A stretch of 64,000 nt of DNA, taken from positions 310,001 to 374,000 of the forward strand of contig NADL03000677.1 in NCBI GenBank assembly GCA_002205965.3. The letters are read 5' to 3'. How positions within the stretch are numbered: the first letter of the stretch is position 1; each line of letters starts with the position of its first letter. Origin of the DNA: Kappaphycus alvarezii. Taxonomy: Eukaryota > Rhodophyta > Florideophyceae > Gigartinales > Solieriaceae. The notes below the pieces were generated by a model, which saw nothing but the letters and a program-made list of their open reading frames with translations, searched no databases and was not told the origin of the DNA. This document shows, one piece after another, positions 44,741 to 56,917 of the stretch. The position numbers and the translations under genes were made by a program.

Positions 44741-44875
44741 ATAACGACGACTTGGCGATGTGGTGGTACGGTGGCGTGATGGTGTGGTGGTGAGGTGGTT
44801 AATTGTATGGTGTTGAGGTGGTTAATGGTATGGTGGCGTGAAGGGGTGGGGTGGCGGCGCAGTGTTGAGAGTACA
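44741..44875 (+). repeat. G-rich minisatellite
   Basis: GGTGG, GGTGGCGTGA and similar words recur. GAGGTGGTTAATTGTATGGTG at 44791 is followed by GAGGTGGTTAATGGTATGGTG at 44814, a 23-bp unit. The plus strand has many GG/GGG runs and could form quadruplexes. Confidence 0.65.
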
Positions 44876-45684
44876 GTAGCGCAATGGTAGTTGGTGGACG
44901 GAGTTGGGTCCCGGTTGTGGTTGGATGGATTTCTGGATCCGAGGTGGGTTCAAGGATAATGGCTCCTTCGTTGATTGTCTTTCGTTACAGTTCTCAGCGG
45001 TTGCCGATGATGGTGACTCATACTGCAGTGCAACGTGCATAATATATTTGCAGCGGCGTCCATCACGTCTCTTCCAATTACAGACAAATACTCTCTTTGC
45101 CGTCTGTATTTGGTTTCTGTACAGTCCGCCCTTCAAAATGCATCGGCATGGCCAGAGTTTAACGTAGCAGATTGAAAGCTCCATATGAAATGGAAGGATG
45201 AACACAGCCACAATCCACAATGGAATATAAACTAAGTTTCAGATTTTTTGAAAATTTCTGGAACATGGCATTCGCATTTGCTCTGGTTGACTGCGATTGA
45301 TGATCGACATAATCATTTTCGACCGAAAATCCGCCTTGCATGTTTTCATACTCAAGTATCACTACTGAAATTCAATTCCACTAGCTGGAAACCGAAAATA
45401 GGACTTAATAGCAAGCAATAACTTCGTGAGCTACGTCAAGTTGTGAGAGCAACTGAAGGCCGAATTGCAGTTTCTTGTAATGATAAGGTATGATTTCTTC
45501 CATTTTCTGTAAGGGTTCTGTGGTTTGCCATAAGGCTTAAAAGTCAACACTACTCTGTCAAGATCTACTGCTGGTTCTATTCTCACTCGTAACCTTCGCT
45601 GTCATTTTTTTCTTCCTCCGGACACACGGAGTCTACATCGTGAATATATTCTCCATCTTGCTCAAACTCATCACACTTATCAAA

Positions 45685-46856
45685 TTAGACTCTCGCATTC
45701 CTCTGCGCCATATCCGAGCTGCTGAAAACCGTCATTTTTTGTTTTCGTCCCAGAAAATTTTCAGCAGAAACTCTCGATGAACGTTTCTTTTGAGGTAGAT
45801 AACTACAATTTGGGTTCTTGCGGCTTTTTCTTTCTAATATCGACTTTCCGTGACGCGCGTGATCTTTTTTCACGTCTTTTAAGTCTCAAAGAAGGCTAAG
45901 ATGCTACAGTGGGTCTCTTGTTTGATTTTTTTCGGTACCGCCTGGTTTCTTGCATTATCATCATAATCTTGTTAGACATCTTCATCATTGCTTACCGGAA
46001 GACACCTTTTCTTGCCGCGAAGTACGGGTGTGCTTTCTATACGCGTTAGATTACTTCTTTTGAGGTTCTTTTCTGTTCTTTTCTTGCGATGAATTGATAT
46101 CCCCACTACAAGTGGGTGAAACTGACTTGCTGCATATTTTTGGATGCCACACTCATACAGCGTTTGGGTTCCACTCCAAAATCTTCTATATTAGACTCCG
46201 CGTCATCGCATGGTTCTGAGTTGATGGATTTCTTCGATTTTATTTTGGAATTCTGGCCCTTTGCATTAGCGAACTTGTTACGCAGAAGCTCTACAGCAGG
46301 CAAATTTCCGCGTCCTAGGAACACGATATGAATTTTTTTTGAATTTCGCTGCTTATGGCTGATTTTTTCCAATTGTAGCTTCCCGATCGACGGATACTGA
46401 ACAATTTTAAGTGCTTTGCCCTCTAAATTAATGTTTTATCAAAAGCAGAATTCAATCCAGTATATTTTTCAATTGTCTTCGCGACAGTGTTGTAGGTTTG
46501 CCTGGACCATTTCAGCTATGACCCGTCAATATCTGTTGGTTTAATAGCCTGGTCACTTCCTTCCAAAGTGGTTTTATAGGCATGGATTCCTTTCTTCAAA
46601 GATTCAGCGACGTTGAATAAAGATATCTCATTGCTGGTACGTCCTTCATTGGGATGCGGTATCACGCCGTGAAATTGAGCGTATATATATGTTTGGTGCG
46701 CATCCATCTGTAATTTTCCCCGGAATTTTGTGCCTGGTTACGACTGAGCATCGCATTACGAAGCATCTGCTTGATATCTTTCATATTATCTTCATGCCCT
46801 CTCATAAATTCATGGAACTCGTCCCTAGTTACGATAGAAGATCCATGGCTGTTCAT
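45685..46856 (-). pseudogene. Unrecognised Lys/Ser-rich minus-strand ORF fragments
   Basis: Four pieces (46662-46856, 46516-46707, 46106-46372, 45685-45873) succeed one another on the minus strand. The first opens MNSHGSSIVTRDEFHEFMRG and DNMKDIKQMLRNAMLSRNQ, a helix of coiled-coil type. Later pieces are very basic (KGQNSKIKSKKS, ERKSRKNPNCSYLPQKKRS). An N-terminal helical part with a basic tail would suit a gag-like or nucleic-acid-binding element protein. No zinc knuckle is seen. Confidence 0.25.
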
Positions 46857-47088
46857 TTTGGTGATTAGTAATCGAAAACTGTTAGGGAAAGAGAGTAGTA
46901 AATATGCAAATCATGCAAGTCGTTTTATGGCATGCTGGGCGCAGTCGGATTGTATTAATAATAATCCTGAAGTGTACGGTATTTCTGTTCGCAGATGTGT
47001 CGCTAAACAAGAGTAGGGTCGAAGCCATATTCTATTCCGTCATGGTTGTACATGGCGAGAAAGTATCGTTACGCCTGCGGGCTCCCCG

Positions 47089-48063
47089 GTGTATAGGTGT
47101 TCCTCAGCGATCAACATGTCAAGGCTGCAGTATATTAGATCGGACGTTTACTATTCTTCTTGCCCAAACGGGCTTTTTGTATCAGGATCTACAGCACGAC
47201 GCCACCGAGACCTGGCGGAGACCCGCTGGAGAAGAGAGCTATCTAATCCGCACTTGGGATTGCCAATTCCGCTACCGCACTCTGTAGCATCTAATTTTAT
47301 GCGATCAAGTTCCTCCCGCTATAAAGAGTCAGAATGTGGAACTGTAGCGTATTCAGGTAATGGCTCCAGCTCTCCCCTGCAAGATTTTATCCTCCGAGAC
47401 CGTGGTGAACATTGCACCTCCGAAAACATTAGTAATGATCAGAGCGCAAAGGAATACGAGGCAATGGGAAAAAATACCTCGAATAAGAATCATTCCAGTC
47501 CTTTCTTTAACTCGCAATGTTGTGGACTCTTAGTTGATTGCCTCTTTGAGAAAGATTATTCATCTCATTTTTACGATATTTCAGGTTTGCAGCAGTCGTT
47601 TGGAAGAAAATCAGGCCCCGCTCATATAAAAGACCAGCAGGAATTCCTGTCCGGGTGGAACATCAGTCAATTGTTTGAATTTCTTTTTGAGTACGGTTGG
47701 CATATAGGCTTCTATCTTGGACACAGAGTAACTTTAGATGACATCAATTACATTTTGCGGGGAGAGCATGGTACGAATGCGTTTGTTTGGAAAAATGTCA
47801 GAAACAGGGCGGAAAGACTCTCCGGAATAAACGTTTCCATGCACCCCTACTGCTCGAGATTACATGAAGCACTACATTTTGAAAAAATATGGGGTATTAT
47901 CATCATGAACCCACTGCAAATTTGTATCACGGCCCGCAACGGTGAAGGAGATAATGTATATTGGGCTCTGGGAGAGGATACTTGTCAAATTTCGATGTCA
48001 AAAACATGGTCTAGTACTAATTTCCTACGTGATGGACGCGTACAGCTGACAATTAATGGATAA
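47089..48063 (+). pseudogene. CACTA Tnp2 transposase, N-terminal part
   Basis: The 324-codon frame opens near a zinc-finger-like stretch, SSCPNGLFVSGSTARRHRDL, with the Cys…H..H spacing of finger domains at the start of some Tnp2 proteins (the first Cys pair is damaged). Ser-rich linker follows, then hydrophobic/charged sequence up to RVQLTING and a TAA. The next conserved part starts at about 48200, so this is most likely the upstream half of the same transposase. The identity of the central part is not independently supported. Confidence 0.4.
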
Positions 48064-48200
48064 GGAGCCAAGCTAAAAGGAATTATTTTCCGGATTATGT
48101 TTCCGGGAGTATTCAAAATCCCCGGGGAACTTCCCTGTTGCCGACAATAACAGCGTCCCATCAGGCCTGCCCATAGAACATCTGTTTTTATTTTTTCCAC

Positions 48201-49061
48201 GGACGGAGCACCTGCATTTCAATCTTCAACGCAAATTTTCTGGCCTGTCCTGGCTTACATTGGGAACATCATTCCGCCTGATAGCCGATACCATGACCGC
48301 AAAGTGTTTCCGGTGATTTGCATAAGGGGTGACCCCTTGAATGTCGATTCGTTTTTGGAACCGCTATTCCAGGATTTGGAAAGGCTCCAGATTGCATTAA
48401 ATGAACATTATAGGACGGTAGAATAGCTCTGTTTAGAAGCCATTATATGCATATTTTGGCAGACATGCAGGCTATGAAGAAACTGTGACGCCTGAAGGGC
48501 GTGAATGGACTTCGACCATGCCGCTTTTGTGAGATTGTGGGGAAGCGCTCCACCAAACAGCGCACTTTGTACTATCCTGACTATATCAATTCAGAGAAAA
48601 GGCCCCTTTCTGGTCGGAAAAGCGTAAGCAAGAGAATAATATGGTACCCCCATCACTTGCCTTTGCGAAGTCTTGATATCGTGAACAACACGTCCAGGGA
48701 GATCGAAGATCTGCAGGTTCAAGGGGACAAATTATCATTACATGAGCTAAAGAAAGGCACTGGTATCACCACTGAGCCAGAAGTATGTAAACGCTTCCCG
48801 GTGATAATTCCATTCGTGAGCATGCCTATTGATTTGATGCATCTTCTATTTGAAAACCTTGCTCCGCACATGCTGAATATTTGGGTTGGCGCTGTTGACA
48901 CACAGGGAGATCATGGGTACCTGTCGCTTCCTTCAATGAGGCGCAATATCGATGGAATTTTCCTTGCGGATGGTTCGAGGATCATGGATTCCATACGGCG
49001 TCCCCGCGGATTGCAAATGAGAGGACTGTGGAAGGTGGATGAGTTGTGGACATTTGTGTAG
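48201..49061 (+). pseudogene. CACTA Tnp2 transposase, core
   Basis: Coding resumes with QIFWPVLAYIGNIIPP and VDSFLEPLFQDLERLQIAL, a TAG at 48424-48426, then MHILADMQAMKKL and NGLRPCRFCEIVGKRS. It ends with PIDLMHLLFENLAPHMLNIW and a long C-terminal piece to 49061. The order 'FLEPL…LADMPA…G..PCR.C…YP.D.MHLL.EN..P' is that of the Tnp2-type transposase of CACTA elements. The enzyme cuts DNA element ends. Stops and frame changes make it inactive. Confidence 0.65.
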
Positions 49062-50560
49062 ACGACTAGTTTGGTGGCTTTGGATCATTTTCTTCCTTGA
49101 ATATCATGAATAGTTGGTTGCTATTATGTCATTCTAGCGAACTTTCGATGTCTTCTTACTTGACGGAGGATGATATTGAAGAGCTATCTACTTTGGCCAC
49201 TTCATTCTTTGATCATTACTCAAGCACTTACTATTACGGGAGGCTGTAGAGGCTGCATCTCATGAATTACGCCGTGCCGTTGCTATTGAAAATACCTTTG
49301 TAGACATCGCATTGCGTACCGTTAGTTTTTTATCACTGTTTCCTACAAAGGGATACATTGGCATTGTGAAAGAGTCCAATATGGCGAGAGAAAAGTATGC
49401 TGAGAGCGTAGTGATCGAGTGGGCGTTAAAATTCTATCTCAATGTGTGAGACGATGGCAGGAGTAAACATTCCTATTCAGCATCAGAACAGGTACCCTTG
49501 CATATTTTTTGATAGATCACACGTAAGCAATAAGGGTATATATAAGGGCTAATACTTGTGAGGGCCTCCCTTCGAAAGACGAACGTTAGATTTGGACGAT
49601 CTTTTTGATTGTCGTTTCGTCGCACTCCTAGATCGCTCCTTTGAAGCGCACATGGGTATATCGAGAAGAGTCGCCACTAAATTCCTTATGGAAGACCCTC
49701 GTGTCTCGGTATATTAGCGGTTGGTCGTGAGTAGTCCAGATGCGTGGGCCCATCGAAAATATGGGAAGCATGATCTATCCAAACGCGATCATTCTTGCGC
49801 ATATTTTGCTGCAGATTTTGAAGTCGGTAAAAGTGTTTCGAGTTATGTTGGCGTGTACTGTGGACGATTTAGTACGTTTTTGGGACACAGCTTTCCTTAT
49901 CTCTGAACTGGACGTAAATAATTGTAAATTATTATTTTATGTAAATTGGTCACAGTAGGATTTAGGCTAGGGAGACAGAGGCAGTTTTTTCCGTGGGTAG
50001 AAGGGACGAATTGAACATGTTCGCTGCGAAAACAGTGGAAAACGCAGCATGCATCGCTCGAAACATCGCGGTTCTTGAAACTAAACGATATCCTGCTAAC
50101 GGCCTCGACGCATACCGCACCTATTTCGTCGACGACGGGGTTCATCTGGACCGCTTTTTGGCTAGTAACTGTAATGGAAATTATCAGAACAACAAGCTCT
50201 TTGGTTTAAGTTTACGCATTCTGGAAGGACTACTTCGTTGGACTGGAACGGGTCTGAAGAGGAGTGGCACGAATTCATTCTAACTTGGTCTCTCGGGTGA
50301 GGACGGGAAGATTTTAGGGATAATATTGTAACAAAAGCTTCCAATAAATTTTGAGGTAACTTTGATACTGCACCAGAGCAACTGGTACAATAAATAGCTG
50401 TGATCAGTTGTGCCCATGGCAAACATTTTTCATTTTGTGCTCTGATATCTGACGCTATATTTTAACGACAATTGTCATCACAACAACCAATTTCTCGAGC
50501 AGCTTCCGATCATTCTGAAAAACTCGGACTGCGGTTCCAATATCGGCTATTAATTGGTTA
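49062..50560 (+). pseudogene. Probable C-terminal debris of the CACTA transposase
   Basis: The thread TTSLVALDHFLP continues right after the core. Later frames at 49740-49958 (NAIILAHILLQILKSVKVFR) and 49993-50283 (DELNMFAAKTVENAACIARN) are on the same strand, with stops between. No CACTA terminal inverted repeats could be matched around it. Confidence 0.3.
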
Positions 50561-50759
50561 CTGGACGGATGTGGCGGGCTCTTTTACTGCTAGTGGTTGT
50601 AAAAGAAGCGACAAATGGTCACCTAATACGAAATAGCCAAGAATTTTCCCACCATAAAGCAACCACAAAATCGGTAAATGGTCTATCATGATCAGGCTGA
50701 ATGGTCTGCTACTGGCCTCCCATTAACCAAATATTAGCGGACCAATAATCGTTCACATT

Positions 50760-51000
50760 TTCTTCTATGGTTAGTTGGAAGAATGTGGACTCGTAATTTC
50801 TTGACGGCGAAGATGATGAAGCAAATTTCCCTATCACATTCAGAATAATTTAGCTCTACTGATGTCATCTTCCGGCTTGCGTATTTTACTTGATTAATTT
50901 CACCTTCTTACTTTTTATGAGCGCTTACGGTTCCAAAGGCGACGTTTGAGGCGTCCGTTCCGACAATTGTGGGGGAATTTAAGTCCTTAATAGCTAGAAA
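50760..51000 (-). pseudogene. Gypsy RNase H remnant
   Basis: On the minus strand the sequence reads IVGTDASNVAFGTVSAHKK, then EGEINQVKYASRKMTSVELN and YSECDREICFIIFAVKKLRV. These are the start and middle of gypsy RNase H (TDAS, then E…F..KK.R). It follows the RT fragment at 51019-51234 directly, as in an intact pol. Confidence 0.65.
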
Positions 51001-51018
51001 GTGCGGTGCAAAAGTACT

Positions 51019-52210
51019 TCACTTGATAATTTCGAATGACATGTTCATTTCTTCCGAACATTTTAACTTCTTGTTCCCTGGAGTTGCAGCATGTGTAGCC
51101 GCTGATTTTTGGGCGAAATAGTTGATTAAAAAGCGGCAATACCTCGTAAGGCCAAGAAAACCGGCCAACTCAGTCCTTTTCTTGGGTAATGTTTCCTCGT
51201 TGATGGCCTTAATCTTTTCGTTACCGATATGCACGCCATTTTTATCGAGGTGGAGCCCGAGTAACTTGGTCAGCGTTTCGGATAATTCGCTTTTTGTAAT
51301 CTTTTGCTTTATTACGGCCTTTCCAATGTCTTCGAAAACGATATGCTGATGTCGATTTGCTCCTCGATAGAGTTGGAGAACACGAAGAGGCTGGTCAAAT
51401 AGACTCTAGAAAAGGTTCTGTCCCACATAATCTAGTCCACCGAGTGCGTGAATATGGAAGTTGCATACAATAGACCAGGGGGCTTTACGTCGAACTTAAA
51501 TGTTCCGAGAAGACTGACTAAAGCCTTCAGCTCCTCTTTTTCATCGCTCATGCAGATCTGCAAATACTCTCCAAAGATTTTTAGTGTTGTGAACATCGGG
51601 CTTCCCTTCAAATCATCGAATATTTCTTAAATCTTTGGTAACAGCCACCGGTCGTCCTTCTTTTCACGGTTCAATTTACCTTATACAACAATGTGGGAAT
51701 ACCACCCTTCTGTGTGAAGACTGAGGCGGTAAATAAAAAGCCGAAGATGCTGCTATTGTGATCCAGTCGTCGAGCTTGTTTTCGATCTCCTTACGAGCAA
51801 TCTCCTGGTGCCGTGGAGACATTCAGCGAGCTCTGTGGTAGATATGCGTAGGTTATTAGAGCTCTAACTATTTTTTTCGTTGGGACAGATGCGGGGCGAA
51901 GTTCATCAATCGTTTATGCCACCAATTCACTATCACGGAGCGAAATATTTATCTTTCCTTGTATTTTTTCAAGAATATGAGCAAGCCGGGCTCTAAGTTC
52001 CTCTTGTATCTCCTCCTTCTCTTTCTATTCGCCTTCTCCTTCCACGAAATATTTGTGCTTGTCGTCTAGTTCCTTTTCCGAAATGTCGATGATTTCGAAT
52101 ACGTTCTCTCGGATATCCAGGACTTGTTCTTCTTCTGACGTATCGGAGCCCAAGAACAACCTCGGCTCGGTTTATTCTGAGACGATGTGTAGGCGGACAC
52201 TTTGAATTGC
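51019..52210 (-). pseudogene. Gypsy reverse transcriptase remnant
   Basis: The clearest part is 51019-51234: HIGNEKIKAINEETLPKKRT, ELAGFLGLTRYCRFLINYFA and QKSAATHAATPGNKK, the connection helix region after RT. Upstream the palm is broken into short frames; SELSETLTKLLGLHLDKNG-like sequence (about 51235-51300) precedes it. No intact YxDD was found. Confidence 0.6.
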
Positions 52211-52221
52211 GAAATCAAGAT

Positions 52222-52536
52222 TCATTCGTATGGCCTAGAGGGTCTGGAGACCCATGGAGAGATCGAAGCGGTAGTTCTCCCCAATAAGATAGTCCAACTT
52301 GGCCAATTTTTTCCAAATGCTGTAGGTAGCTTAAACAAAGAGCCAAGACACGAAGCGCTATCACCATTTAAGACAGTAATATTTTTCGAAGTGTAGTTCT
52401 GGGACAGGTAGAGGCGGCGGATAAATCCGCAGAGGTTAGTTACGGTACGACTCCAGAGTCCGAAAGTGCCAATACCTCTGTGCCGTAAACATTGCGATGT
52501 TCTGTAGTGCAATGGGCACTCACACTGTACTGCCAT
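52222..52536 (-). pseudogene. Gypsy protease remnant
   Basis: VTNLCGFIRRLYLSQNYT and NITVLNGDSASCLGSLFKLP resemble the segment after the retropepsin active-site loop ('…PNL…L……I.VA.G….C.G….'), parallel to VTVADGTVAEVLGCLKGVP in the complete gypsy at 8.9-9.1 kb. The D(S/T)G itself is degraded. Confidence 0.5.
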
Positions 52537-52559
52537 CGGCAGAGCTGATTTTGGTGATC

Positions 52560-53480
52560 TTTTCTTATTTGATTCACTGCTAACCAGCAGGCACTGTACA
52601 GTACAGTAAGGGCAATTTTCTTTTGTCGCCCACGATTATTTTTGGTACTGTATACCCACCCGATGGGGCTTGAGTGCTCGCAATCTGGACCACTCGGCCC
52701 CAGAATTGGACCTGATACTTTCGCAGGTGAAAGGTAACTATTGGGCCAAGTGTCGAATTTACTGATCTCTAACTTGGATATCCCTAACTTCTCTCATCCC
52801 GCCGTCGTAGATAACCCTAACCTACCTAACTAGTATTTATACCTACCTGGCCACTAGGGGCCCAGAGTAAACAGCTACCCCGGTGTTGGCTCCGAACTTG
52901 ACTCCCAACTTCCGCCTTTGCAGAAACCTTGCCAACGGAAACTTTGGCTATAGCCACGTTTATCCGCTCGGGTTCCCCCTTTCTATTTCCCCCCTCTCTA
53001 TCCAATATTACAGTACCCCTTTTGTCGTTTGTTTGTGATATTTACCCACGCTCGGCGCCCCGGACCCCGGCGTCTATATACAAATAGTAACTTCAAGGTT
53101 GTCGTTGGTGATAACATCCTGATCTCCAAAGGAGATATTCAGCACTGCTGACCCACTACTAAATCTTCTTTGTCCATTATTACACCCTTGGTGTGTACGG
53201 CTCTTTAGAATCGATCCTTATCAAGGTTCTAGCATTCCGCGGACCACGGCCCGGCCTTAAAACCCGGAGGACAAGTATACCGTCCAGCCGTCCAAGTAAT
53301 TACCCCCGCTCTTCCAACTCCATTTCTCCTCGCCGTCAGCGAGCTGTGCTACTGCATCGCAGGGTGCCTAAAGAGAAAGAGGGACAGCGAACACCCTGTA
53401 GGTATTCATGTGTGTGTTGGGTTTCTCATTGTCTGACGGTGTTCCGTTCCTAGACGAGAAGAACTGCGCACCGCGCATTG
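52560..53480. other. GC-richer block splitting the gypsy gag/protease region
   Basis: Between the protease (52536) and gag (53700 onward) lies about 1 kb of different composition. It starts near GCACTGTACAGTACAGTAAG, has TATATACAAATAG at about 53075, and an ORF at 53193-53453 of low-complexity Ser/Pro/Arg type. It may be a solo LTR or other insertion; I could not find matching flanks. Confidence 0.35.
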
Positions 53481-53699
53481 CACTATATTTTCAAATCACA
53501 GCAGTCACAGTCCTTTTGCCTGTTTCAATGTCAATTCGGTTTATTTCCATCTTACTCAATAGTCTCCGCCTTACATTCATCGCTCGGTCTGCATATCCTT
53601 GAAAGCGTTGGCCAAAATGTGACCCTGCAGTTGTTATATGTGGGCTACGCGACTACATCTTAGTTTCCGGTGTATTCTTGCAGCTTTTTTAAAACCAAT

Positions 53700-54709
53700 C
53701 GATTGTTATCCATCTCTTTCCTCTTGCAGCTACAAATACGTAATTCTCCTGCCGAGGGGCCAGGGAAAATAATTCGGAATTGTTGCGGGTTATTCACTAC
53801 GTAATATCGGAATACCATCTTGATCTTCTTTACGAGGCTTTTTTCGGTAAGGCCTCGCCGTCAGAGGTTCTCTTTGTTTCATTAAAGACTTCCTAGAACC
53901 AATTTCCGACTTATTTTTACAGATTGAATTGACTTGATAAGCTTTTTCTTCTTCTTCCAATTATCGGAAGTACAACAAAAATTACCTCTCGCAGCAAACC
54001 GGCAGTTGGCTACCAAATGAACCATCTTGCCTCAATTTGTGCAGTGCGTATTACTTTGCGGTTTACTCTCGCAGTTTATGGCGCTATGGCCTTCTTCGTT
54101 GCAAAAAAGCATTGAAGAAACCGTTCATTCTTCTGCAAAGCTGAAAATTGTCCAGCTCCGATGTTTACTACGTATTTCTCAGGAATAGCGTCAGTCTGGT
54201 GAGATTCTCAGCCATAACGTCCTCTATTTCTTCAGTATTAATCTATCTCGGGTCTGAATTAGTTATTAATCTTGTAGGCGTAGCTTTTACCACATTAATG
54301 AAAGGACAGATACATGCTATACAATTCGAATGAAATTTATTCAACAACCTAAAGATAGCCGAATAATATTTCGGTCCACGGAATGCATAGAACTATTGCT
54401 GCTCCTTTAGCATCAGTCAGATTTGCGGGTAATTCTAGACCTTGTAATGTTATAAAACGCTTCATTCTCATATAGGCGACACATTTCCTTCAACAACCCA
54501 GGAATATCTCCGAATTCAAGCCCAACTTATAATGCTTGACGAATGACGTCTTCAGGATCTTCTTCCTTCAAGAAATGTTCGAAACTTCTGCCTGATTTCG
54601 GGGCACTTCTTTGCTTCGGCAACGAGCTCACCATCCGATGCAAATGTTTCGTTGCAAAATTAGAATGCAGATCCATTTTAATATGAAATTGTACTAGGCT
54701 TCTCGCCAT
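53700..54709 (-). pseudogene. Gypsy gag remnant with damaged zinc knuckles
   Basis: The N-terminal frame (54527-54709) reads MARSLVQFHIKMDLHSNF. Near 54100 the minus strand reads LFCNEEGHSAINC, a CCHC knuckle whose first Cys is replaced. About 30 codons later HCTN, a TGA, then GKMVHLVANC is a second knuckle whose second Cys is now a stop. Two knuckles in tandem parallel the gag of the complete gypsy (9.7-9.8 kb). With 50.8-52.5 kb this gives the order gag, protease, RT, RNase H on the minus strand. Confidence 0.5.
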
Positions 54710-54719
54710 ATTTGGACCT

Positions 54720-56917
54720 TATGACTTCATTTTCGAACAAGAAGAATTTCGAAATTCGCTCTTGCCGCCAATCACAACCGCGCTAGCGCCAGAAGTTCCG
54801 GAACTGTGCAAAAGTCCCATGATGGTGAGGGAGAGTGTCGGTGGGGTTTATAAGCGAGTTAACCGGTGTAGGAAGGCAGAAATGTTGATTTAGGGAGCAC
54901 GGGAGGTTAGGAAGAACGCTTACTTTATATTACCGTAGTCGCAGCGTTTCGTGCGCAAGGCTATATACCCAGCACACGATCTCTCTGTGGCCGAGAACAT
55001 TTAGTACAGAAGTTGAAACTAGTTGATACTACAGTGCTGCACTAATCCATAATAAATAGCTAAAAATTAAGTGGTCAAAAGATACAAAGGACAGTTAATT
55101 AGAGTAAAAATCGTGATAGATAGTATTGAAAATCTCCTTCCAGTAAACCGTCAACAACGTTCATTTAAGTTTTTTCAATTGTTTCTCTGGTTCTCTGGTT
55201 CAGACGTACATCACAAGGCATCACTGTGTAGGTCTATATTATTGATTCTCTTTAATTCTGATAAATGTCATGATAAATCTTCAAAAGCTACCCTGATGAC
55301 CTCTACCTTCAGAAAGAAAAAATTCGAACGCTTGTTCCAGGATAATATTAGATCCGAGAACCAACTAAGAGCGAACTACGCAGTAATGCAACTATTTTAA
55401 TTGAAAATTTGATAAGAAAATGTCACAACACCGGGCCAGTAGTAATTGCTTGCCTTTAAAAACAGAGTAATCTCCGAAAGAAATCACTTTAACAAATAAC
55501 AAACTCTCTGATTTTAATTTCACATAAAACTAAAAGACAGTACTCAGAAATTTTATGGTTTCTCCCATTCCAATCAAACCTCTGGTACCTCTCTCACACA
55601 CTTTTTTCTTCGTCTTTTTTATTTCCATTTCCTATCTTCCCTCATTCCCAATCCCTTCTGCCCCCTATCCTCTCATGGGCTGCGACAGAACCTTGCCTAT
55701 TTCCTTCCATCGATCTATCCTCTTTCCCTCTCCTCCCATTTCCCTTCTCCTGATAACCACTCTCCCCTCCCCCGAAATTATCCCATTTCTCCCCTCCCAG
55801 CCGCCCTCTACATCATTTATAACCCCTCTGATCCCCGGAACACTTGCCTTACCGAAGGAATAGGTATGGCCCGCACGTTGGGTTCCACACGCTTCCTTCG
55901 TCCGATCACTGGCCGCTTCGCTGTTCTTCTGGAGCCCGTGGTCCTGTTCGGCTTCGCCTAGACCTCCTCCTCGGTCATATCCTTCACAATTTTTGACGCT
56001 GCTGCCCGTAATTCTTTCTCCGATGCCGCCTCTTTTTTCATATGTTCCCTTCCCACCCACTTCTTCTTTTTCCCAGTTGTCGGCCCCTAGACCTACATCA
56101 CCGCCACCAAGTCCCTCTTCACTCTCCTCACATGCATCCTATCCCACCTCCGTTGCATCTCAGCCAACCGCCAACTGAATACCGAGTCGTTGGCGGTCTT
56201 CTCTCTCGCCCTCTCCCCTGTGGTAACCCCGGGGTTTTCCGTCGCTTGGAGATATAAATAGGCACCCTCCTCAGCCCATGCACACCAACTTCCGTTCCCC
56301 TTTCCATCCGAAAATCGTTTACTGTCGCATTCCAACATGCGTTTAAGTCCCCAACCCCCTGTCTCCTTCCGCGAATGAGGAATCTCTGTTGGTTGATGAC
56401 CCTAGATAGATTCCCCGCTTCCCCTCCTTCATCCCCGCGGGTCAACCGCCAACTGCAAACCGATCCACTTCCAACCCACTTTATGTTAACCTACCAATCT
56501 TCTGTCATATTTCACCCTCCTCTCTTTTTCCCCTCTATCCAACACATCCTTACCACGCCCCTTCGCCCAGCATATCTCTTCCTTTCCCTTCCTGCCTCCT
56601 GTCTCCCTTGTGCTGCCCTCCTCTTCATCCGTCTGGTTCCCGCCGCTGGCTCCACTTTTGACCAAGAAACAGATCACGAGACTTTTCTTCAGCTTCTAGT
56701 GCTCCCCATTGTGGTCTTGAGGTCTCCAATCCGTGTAGAATCGGGATAGTGATCCTCGTCGGGAAAATCCACGCCCTCCACCAGGTCATTCGCCGCTCGT
56801 GGACGGGTTCACAGGCGTAAAGCCATCGCCGCGACTCGATCTCGCTCAGAGTGGACCTCCCTCCGATCATCACTTCCCCGCCCTTCTAACTTACTCGGTA
56901 CACGTGCCACGCGTGCC
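54720..56917. other. No recognised gene; pyrimidine-rich tract in 55.55-56.75 kb
   Basis: 55071-55400 is open on the plus strand without motifs. 55555-56749 is strongly C/T-rich on the plus strand, so frames there (55555-55863, 56375-56749) give Pro/Ser/Leu low-complexity products and are probably not genes. It could be the leader of a LINE-like element whose ORF1 would be the following frame. Confidence 0.3.

Noticed and set aside
46104..46117. CACTACAAGTGGG as a CACTA terminal repeat
   Set aside because: Starts like a CACTA end, but no inverted partner was found beyond the transposase at 47-50 kb.
55555..56749. Pro/Ser/Leu-rich ORFs on the plus strand
   Set aside because: The tract is a compositional C/T-rich block; the products are low complexity and the opposite strand gives equally long Gly/Arg/Glu frames.
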